From a virus: 64,000 nucleotides of DNA. The notes under the pieces are model-generated. The model saw nothing but the letters and a program-made list of their open reading frames with translations, searched no databases and was not told where the DNA came from. Position numbers and translations under genes: made by a program. The stretch spans positions 1 to 64,000 of IMG/VR virus record IMGVR_UViG_3300008113_000014, one strand, 5' to 3'. Position 1 is the stretch's first letter. Every line of letters begins with the position of its first letter. Shown in pieces: positions 25,701 to 33,400 of the stretch.

Positions 25701-26952
25701 CAGATGCGGAAGCACTTCTAGAAAGTTCAGTAAATGGAGTATTAACTGATGCACTAACTTGAGTAATTCTAATTTTATTAACTGTTGTTTTTTTAATTAA
25801 AGATCCGTCTGCTTCAAACTTTGGCATATCAGCTTGTGACCAAGGTGTGTTTGTCCATACAGTTCCATTCCAGTACAAAACAATAACACCAGTATTATAG
25901 GAGTCGCTATTTGATAATGGTGATAAGTTTGATACCTGTGATGTCACTGGTGGTGTTGCAGAGTTTGTTATAGTAGCAGTAACTAGTGATTCATTTATAT
26001 AAAGGTTAAAAGTTGGAATAGTCATTAAAGTATTAAATTTAATTACTATCTTATTTGTCATTAACCCCTTTTCATAAATAGCCGTAATGCTTGGACTATA
26101 TGTAGGGTCAGTTGTTACAGGGTCAGATACAAAGTATCTGTATGGGTTAATGTCTGTAGGCAATGCACTCTTTAATACTGGCAATTTGTTATCTACTAAA
26201 AAGAAACTAGGGTTTTGAATAATTGAGGTAATTGGCATATATTTATTTCCAATTTTACTACTATCAAACTTAGATGGTAGTTGTGAAACAATTTTTCTAT
26301 GTCCTGGTGCAAATGAACAACTAGCATTACCTGAAGGAACGTAAGACTCACCTGGTCTAAAATATGAGAAAACACTATCTGTTGGAAACAAAGATGCATT
26401 CTTATAGTCAAAGATGGTTGTTTGATAAACTTCTGGTAAAGTAAAAGATACTAAAGGATTTGTATTTTCTTCAGAAAAACTGCTTGCTACAATTTTATAA
26501 TCAAATGAATTAAATGTTTCTTTTGACCCTACATATGTTACTACTTTTGTCCACGTTAATGATGTGGCTTCAGCTTGTTGAGAACCAGACTGTGAACCAG
26601 ATCCTTTTGCGTATGCGCTAATCATTACTGGTATTGGGCTATTGGTCTTTACGTATGTGATTACTTTATAGGCTGCTCCAGATAGTCCAGATACTGAGTA
26701 TTGTGCTGATCCAGTTCCGCCAGACATTTGAAAGCTTTTTGTTGTAAAGTTTTCTTTGGGCACTATTGCATCTACATATGTAGCAGAAGCTGATATTGTT
26801 TGCTTTGTTCCAGTACCCGCTACGGTAATGTAAGGTGAATTAAATAAATTATGATTCCACTCAGCAGAAACCACTGGAATAAGATCAATAGATTCCGAGT
26901 TTTTAAATATATCAGAACTCTGAGTTTGTGTTAATGCTCCCACATTTAGCAT
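22741..26952 (-). CDS. Large tail tip protein (1403 aa)
   Basis: A 1403-residue protein between the putative distal tail protein and the fibre genes. It is mainly beta-strand in character with several domains. A central part has I-I-T-D-I-L-D-L-A-G-F-T-D-Y, aromatic-rich segments and S-E-A-D-I-Q-Q-K-G-V-S-I, and the C-terminus has beta-rich V-Q-I-G-D-T-V-T-L-S-Y, typical for phage hub/tail-tip proteins whose last domain is an OB-like barrel. Position fits a baseplate hub or tail-associated protein. No peptidase motif was recognised in it. Its start overlaps the upstream stop (ATAATG). Confidence 0.72.
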   Translation of the reverse strand: MLNVGALTQTQSSDIFKNSESIDLIPVVSAEWNHNLFNSPYITVAGTGTKQTISASATYVDAIVPKENFTTKSFQMSGGTGSAQYSVSGLSGAAYKVITYVKTNSPIPVMISAYAKGSGSQSGSQQAEATSLTWTKVVTYVGSKETFNSFDYKIVASSFSEENTNPLVSFTLPEVYQTTIFDYKNASLFPTDSVFSYFRPGESYVPSGNASCSFAPGHRKIVSQLPSKFDSSKIGNKYMPITSIIQNPSFFLVDNKLPVLKSALPTDINPYRYFVSDPVTTDPTYSPSITAIYEKGLMTNKIVIKFNTLMTIPTFNLYINESLVTATITNSATPPVTSQVSNLSPLSNSDSYNTGVIVLYWNGTVWTNTPWSQADMPKFEADGSLIKKTTVNKIRITQVSASVNTPFTELSRSASASADLKRMHLIEVSPRLEVDLSDFVTGLDLEKSLDGSNTVLPISSMNSNDVNITFSGIPATKNGSIVPIFSNQSDNSLTILSNMLRNNIKFYVNFHLRSSAVLGASATAHSNVYIPAGVFYSDSWKENDIQDVTVQAYDVSKYLQSKPSPDYVANLKTVFEIITDILDLAGFTDYDYDSLYRICNNKSQPLDISYYYVNSRDKTIIDALNDIFVAYQIGAYIDEYGIMRFLSLFDILSNTSEGLTISEADIQQKGVSISNAQKPGKISLRYQTPRVKQSPSLQNVKNLKIKDSPSFIYTTSNDVVWEQQSADSLGFNYLKESMSSDSNVLTINKNDLLDIFHTFNMDTNGYVAVEGEIMSFQYKEYEISSLSDETQSKTVSIKNSLELSSEITDFIKTNTVELVVNDSQSLVEGVRQEQNDDILITPTGNITNVQRGMYGTLPTSHSRITSLSSKGLTEKTISSSFAFSTSTGNTTITNNHDNADNINLPNVTKLGIISQGSSNTKIAVCPSSETSRSYKTYSVKFDIPDQDQAAAGLYINQSSTGSLQPLFVEMIKFSATNPNLGIPYDPPRYTYIMAIYDSTTLYSYSDVTSQCNNALNKLPRIFKNYPNAIAPAPKYGYVFDPIFNLRVVLNKTDGSDGENGTIEDPNTALTIFLNNIEITSWQIPDTSTSVADWKAPEINKRSRVRQKVTVPNMYGESKSFGFYASSVPRAIPDVSYPGLTSSGSVVANLREIHATEKPLMSRNAGYFYQETEFLNGIVQNQPLSLNSLSYIMQTTPEVSGITFYDVQYSTPAAVSVDFLPIQYAVVYHPGTSKEQQAFALKKIVTQESVAYSTPLNTGFRARMALANNSLHMVLLTNEPNEVVKAKINLKLWTNEIIASSEPDILEALIDEANQNDVAQLDSEWVQSKFAGQKMLKLVESSLDGFAITTTLEIFGNPLVQIGDTVTLSYNLNGMLNQKHVVTAISHSFENGLSTSLTLSRIKQ

Positions 26953-27425
26953 TATATCTCCGTAAACTCAATGCTCATATCAACATAGTCTGAAACCTTT
27001 GTTCTATTAATAATTGTTTTAGAAAAATCAGTTATAAACACATGATATGTTTTAGACCTGTTCTGTGCTGTAACAAATATTCCTAATGGCTGTGATCCAA
27101 AGCCTGAGTCTACATTAAGTCCTGAAGATACAATCTTTAAGTAAATAGGCAGTCCTGCGTTAGACTTATAAAATGACTCAAGCCAAGCAGCGCTATAAAA
27201 ACCATCAACACACTCAGAATGCTTTGATGGAACATATTTCCAAGAACAAGAAATATTATTTTTTTGAGCAACAACATATTTTCTCATTTTGCCATTGGCC
27301 ATGCGGGATTGTGTTTCAATTAACTCTGTAGAAATATCAATGGCATCTCTATTATGATCTGTTATCTTATACCAAGTGTTACCATCAATAGAGATCTGTA
27401 TTCCTGCATCAATTAAATATGCCAT
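26952..27425 (-). CDS. Putative distal tail protein
   Basis: A 157-residue protein located directly after the tape measure, where distal tail (Dit-like) proteins normally lie. It starts MAYLIDAGIQISIDG, has a W-Y-K-I-T segment and strand-rich sequence, and contains two Cys. It is short for a Dit, so it may be only the ring domain. It is coupled to both neighbours by TAATG-type overlaps. Confidence 0.6.
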   Translation of the reverse strand: MAYLIDAGIQISIDGNTWYKITDHNRDAIDISTELIETQSRMANGKMRKYVVAQKNNISCSWKYVPSKHSECVDGFYSAAWLESFYKSNAGLPIYLKIVSSGLNVDSGFGSQPLGIFVTAQNRSKTYHVFITDFSKTIINRTKVSDYVDMSIEFTEI

Positions 27426-30400
27426 TATCTGCCCACCAAATTCGTTTTATTGTTTTTGCTTTGTATTCTTTCTAATTGTATCATAACCTCTTGTGCTATT
27501 TGCTTAGGGTCTTTATCTGCACCGTTAATTGTAATGTTATTTGTAACAGGTCCAGAAGATGAGAAGTTCTTGTTTTCTTGTGCAGTAAGTACACGCTCAC
27601 CCTTGTGAAGCTGTGCAATTTGATCTTCAGGAATGTATGGTGAACCAACTTCGTAAGATGGAAGTTTGTATTTAGCAAGACCGCCATTAGCAAAACGAGA
27701 ACCTTTGGCAATTTGAATTTTTCTTTCTATGGCTTTTATTTCTTCTTTAGTAAGATCTGTTTTATATTGGTAATAACCCATTTCTTTTCTAATTGACTCT
27801 ATATCTGGATTGCTGACAGTGCCTCCCATGAAACCGTACATATTCATTATGTTGAATGGATTTAATGAATGGCTGCCCTGCACATCGCCTAGGTGCCTGT
27901 CTAACCATGATGATTTACCACTTGGATTGCACATGTCGCAGTTTGCTGACTCACCTAGGTGCCCTTGAAAAGAGTGAATAATCTCATGCATCGCTACGTC
28001 TTTTCCGCCAGCGGTGCTAAAAGGATTTAATCCCATCCAAGTGTCGCTCATTTTTGCTCTAGGCATGGTAATTGTGCCAGAATTCATTGCCCACCAGTTA
28101 GCAGGACCACCGCCTCGCTCTTCTCTTAGAGCATCTCCATCAAGAAATTGTATTGGAATAACTTTAGGGCCTGTATACTTGCTATATGCAGCTTTTGCAA
28201 GTATTTTTTCTCTATTTTCTGGCTTGATAACTCTAAACGGGACTCCTGTTAATCTTGTCAACTCATTTGCAGCCATATAGATAGAGGATAGATTTCTTTT
28301 TCTATCTTCTTTTCCTTCAGAAGTGTAATCTTTTACATCCAGATAAACTGGCCTTAGTTTACCATAACCGCTGTCTCTTTGAGCCTTGTAGTATGGTGTA
28401 CGAATGGAAGCAGGTGAGGTGCCATCATCAGGAGATACGGATTCAGGGACATAAGTGTCAAATCCAGCTCCTGTTTCTCTGGATTGAAATCTTTGAACAA
28501 CATTTTTTAGTACTGAAAATGCAGACAGTGGCGGGATCTTACCGCTAACTAATGTTTTTAATTGATTTAATGCAAACTTTGGAAGAGATTCTGGTTTTTG
28601 GTTATCAGTAAACTTAGGAAGATATGGGTTCCAGTAATCCCAGTCTCTGGCCCACTCTGGCACTTGCTCACCTGTTCTCATTGCCATATCATGTGGGGCT
28701 GTGTTTGATGGACCTGAAGTTGGAAACAGTTTCATTCCCATATCGTGTGGGGCTGATCTAGATGGAATTATTCCTCTCATCATATCGTAAGCATGCTGAG
28801 GTAAATTTGTTTTGTGCTTGTGTCCTACTGGACCAACACCGCCAGGGCTTCCTTTACCAAATTTTTGAATTAGTCCACCCTTAGCGTATCCATCAAGTTG
28901 ATCTTTAAATGATAGGTCTGAAAATCCTACAGCATGCCCAGACTGTCTTTTTCGTAATTCCAACTCTTTAGCTTTTTTAGCAAGTGCTGCTGCAGATGGT
29001 GTTTTTACTGGTGCTGGAACAACGCTTGCTGCCATTGGTTGAAATGGCGACCAATCTACTCCTGGTGCTGCTCCCGCTCTTAGTCTACCTATCAGATTTG
29101 CATAAGATTGTATTTCATCTGGATCAGTGAGATTAAATGATGCTATGGCTTCTTCTACCAATGGAATTTGTCTGTTAATTTCTTTTATAATTGCATCATG
29201 GTATTCTGCTGGTGTCATTGATTGTGCAATTGGTGCTGTTGTTTCAGCAAACCATCTTTTTGCCCCGCCCTTTACACCTAGTAAATTAATAGCAGCCTGC
29301 TCTTGCATTGATGGCATTGAGGTGGAAAGCTTTCTCATTCCAGAAGCTACATCGTATACTCCTGAAGTTCCTGAGTCAACAAGATTTTTTCCAGACAGGT
29401 TTGCTTTTTGTAAATCTTTATCTCCACGCCACAAAGATGCAACCAGTTGTGTTATATATTCACCCTGTGTAAATTCTCCAGATGGGTTTGCAAATTCTGG
29501 ATTATAAGCAGACTTTAATGCTAGCAGTGTTCTTTTTGCTTTTGCATCTGAAGGATCCATTATTTTTATTAAATCTTGAATTGGTGTAGTTAGTCCAACT
29601 TTTCTTGAAATTACATTAGATCTAATTTCAGATAAACCAGATAAAGAATCTGTTACTGGCTTGACAAATTCTTTTGTTCCATCTGCACCCTCATATAGAC
29701 CACCAATTCCTCTAACTGGAAAACTTTTACCAACTGTTGCTTCTAGTTGTTTTCCTAATTGTGTGATTGGAAGATCTTTAAAGATACCGTTTTTAATAGA
29801 GGCATCTATTGCTTTCATTGTTTGTTCAGATGCTCGTGCTTCTTCTAGTGCTTTTATTCCTCGTGGCATACCAAGGAATAAACCTCTACTAGCACCCATT
29901 CCCATAAAGTTAAGTGGCAGCATGGATGCTCCTAGAGCGTCTCCACCTTTACCTTGTCCAGTAATAAGTCTTAATAGTTGTGCTGTTCCAAACATTTCAG
30001 CAGCTGGTGTATTTTTAGAATTAAATCCAGATACATATCTTTGGAACCAATTTTGTTTTTTACCATACTTTGGTCTTGATGCTAATCCGCCTTCTGCAAA
30101 TCTACCCTTCATTTCAATAATCTTAGCTCGCATGGCAGTCTTAGATAAATCGCCAAGAATTTGACTTTCTACTTCACTTGCAGAACCCATGCCAGCATCT
30201 ACATACTTATACTTATCGTGTCTGCTATAACCAATAGTTCCATCACTACCTAGCCATGAGTATGCAGGTCCGTCAGAAACTTTTATTGGCTTAGTAAGTT
30301 TAGCAGCAGTCTTTGCTGCCCCACCCCTTCTAGCCATTTCATATGCATACTTAGCATAGGCAGTAGTACCTTTAGGAGGTGCTTGAATTAGCGTATTTGT

Positions 30401-33400
30401 AAGAGCGTCATGAGGGTGTGGATGTACGTAGCCACCGTCATGATAACCAATCATGTTTCCGCCACCGCCACCTAGTAGCCCGCCAAAAGCTGCAGATGCC
30501 CCAGAGCCAATTAATGGGGGAGTAATCTTATCAATACCCATTCCAGGACCACTAGACTTTCTTAGTTGCTCTGCTAGCTGATGCCAGTAATCAGAGAACT
30601 GACCTACCTTTCCACTAAATGGAAGTCCTGGTATCTCTACTCCGCCCCATGGATCTTTGCCAGCATTATTAAATATAGGCTTTCCATTTTTATCAAAGCC
30701 AATCGGAGAGCCCTGATATAGTCTTTCTAATTCTCCCCAGTATCTTCCATATGGACTTCCAGTAGGCTGGTTATTAGAGTCATAGCTTCTTGCTGGCTTT
30801 TTCCACCAAGGATGGACTGCTCCGCCCTTTGCAAACTTTCCAGCATTCAATGCATCCATTACTCCTGTGCCATACTTCTTTACAGAAGAAGCTTTGACAA
30901 CATACTCTCCATCTGAAAGCATTGCTGGAATAGAGTCAGATGTTGCAGTTCCTGGACCCTTTACTTTTCCACCAGGCTTGAAGTGCTTTATGTATCCACC
31001 TTCTGCTAATTTTTGTGGCTTACCCATTCTAATAAAGTCACCATTTTTTACAACTTTCCACTTATATGTAAGTCCATCTGCACCAATTGTACTAACAACA
31101 ATAAAGTCTGTAGCTTTCTTTAAACGATCAAGATCTGTTTGGATTTGACTTCTAACGTATTTTTCAAATTCATCTCTAGTTTTTCCTGTTACTTGTGATG
31201 TATCCCACCACTGTTTGCTATCATTCCATGCTACTTTTGGATCAAGGTCTGCAGCTGTGACAGGAATAGCTGCATCTGCAGTTGTTGCACCCGCAGGCCA
31301 TATCTTTGGTTTATTTTGTTCAACCCAAGCTTTTCTGCTTGCTGCACTTACATCTACTGGAACCGCAGTAGAAGAGTTTGTGCCTGATTGTGTTGTATCA
31401 AATGTTATAGAACCAATAGCTGCAACAATGCTTGCTGCGTTAGCAGCTGCATCTGCAGATGCATCATTAATAGCAGATACAACATCGTCAGACATTGCTT
31501 GAATTGCATCTATTTGGGCTTGCAGTGCATCAGATTTTGCTTGTAGGTCTGATATTGTTTTTTCTTTATTAAATTCTACTGTATTGTTTTGTTTTTCTTG
31601 TAAAAGGCTTGCAGCTTCAATATACTTTCCTCTAATTTTAGCTTCAAGAATTTGCTGATCAAGGTCTTGTTGTTTTTGTGTATACTCAGATTGTTTTTTT
31701 AACTCATCTGTTATTGCTTGTTCTTTCTTTATTTCATCATCAATAATTTTCTTTTTTGCTTTAAGAAGTTTAATTTGTTCTTTTGTAGATTTTACTTGAG
31801 CATCAGCTAACTCTTTGTATTTTTTTGTTACGCTTCCTGAATTTGTTTTTTCCCATATTTTTGGATCATTTAAAAAATCAAGGGCTGCCTTAGCTAAATC
31901 TTTTCCTTGTGTTGCTGGATTAATTTTTGCTTCAAACCCTTTTCCTACTGCAGCCATAATTAATCCTGTTTGCTCTAACGTTATTCCGTTTACTCTCTTT
32001 AGTGCTTGAATTGCTTGAGCTGCCTGCAAGTTTCCTACTTGAATGTATGCATAATATAGTGCACCCAAACCTTCTGCTGCAGAAAGACCAGATTGTGCAA
32101 CACCATCTAAAATAACATCTAGTTGCTGTAAAGATGATGCATTTGCTGCTGCAGCCATTACTTGCGTTAATGCTGTTCCTAATGTTAGAGAGCTTCCTGA
32201 TGCATCTTTTAGTGTTTGCACAACTGCTTCAGTTTGACTTTTTAAATTCATAAAATTAGATCCAACCATAGCAACCTTACCACTAGATGCTAAGATTAAA
32301 TCAAAAGTTTTTTGTGCTTGATCTGGTTTAATTTGACCCAGAGCAACTTGTGTTGTAACAAAAGCTTGGGCAATTTTATTAATTTTTTCTGGAGATGATT
32401 CTTCTGTTAAACCAGTTATAAGATCTCTTAAAGGATTTCCTTCTGGCAGCTGGCTAACCATTTCATTAAATCTAGCAAGCTCATCTGTTGTATATCCAAA
32501 TGCTTTGCCAATATTTTCTAAGCTACCGCCTACAATTCCAAGAGATACACCAAAGTTACTTATAGAAGTATCTACATTAACTATTTCATTACCAAAATAT
32601 GCAGCTATATCAGCACTAGATTTGAATGCTGCTTCTGTCATTGCTTTTTGAATTCTTTGTTTTTCAATTAATTCACTTATTGCAGATGATACAAGACCTA
32701 TTGCTGCACCAGCTGCAGCTCCCCAAGGACCAAATAGCATACCCATGCTTGCACCAGTCATTGTTGACTGTATTAGATTTTTACCAGCAAAATCAGGCGC
32801 TGCACTAAGAGCCATATTAGCACCCATAAGTCCTACGCTGCCTTGAACGCCACCGAACTTAGCTCCAACTTTTTTAATGTTTGCGTATTTTGCTTTTCTT
32901 GCACGCTGATTTTTTAGTTTCTTTTTTTCCTTCTCAGACATACCGACCATTGGAAGAAGGGTTGTTCCTGATGGCATGCTTGGTCCTATTGGAGCAGGGC
33001 CCTGTTCTCTTGTTGCAATGCGACGAGCCTTACCACTTTGAGTTGATTTTTCTTTTGTTTTATTTATTGCTTCTTCTTTTGCTGTTTGATATGCAATACC
33101 ATCTTCTTTACCGTGGGTAGCAGCCAATCGGTGGGGGCTTCCTCTGTCTAGGCTTGCCTCATAAGGATCTTTTGTTGATGCCTTAACTCCCTTTGTATAC
33201 TCTGTGCCATCTTTAGATCCACGTTTAAATAAAGATTTAATTCTACCTCTGTCGTCATAGTAGTCGTCTCTAACTGATGCATCTACAACAGCACTTTGAT
33301 TTCTTTTAACTCTTTTACCTGAAAGCCCCATAAATGATTTTCCTGAACCAAACACTGCAGCATCCGATGGAACTTGTTGCCCTGGTTTATAAGGAGTGCC

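Noticed and set aside
29127-30164. Long plus-strand frames opposite the tape measure gene
   Set aside because: They are antisense shadows caused by codon bias; the opposite strand is a single continuous 2985-codon frame.
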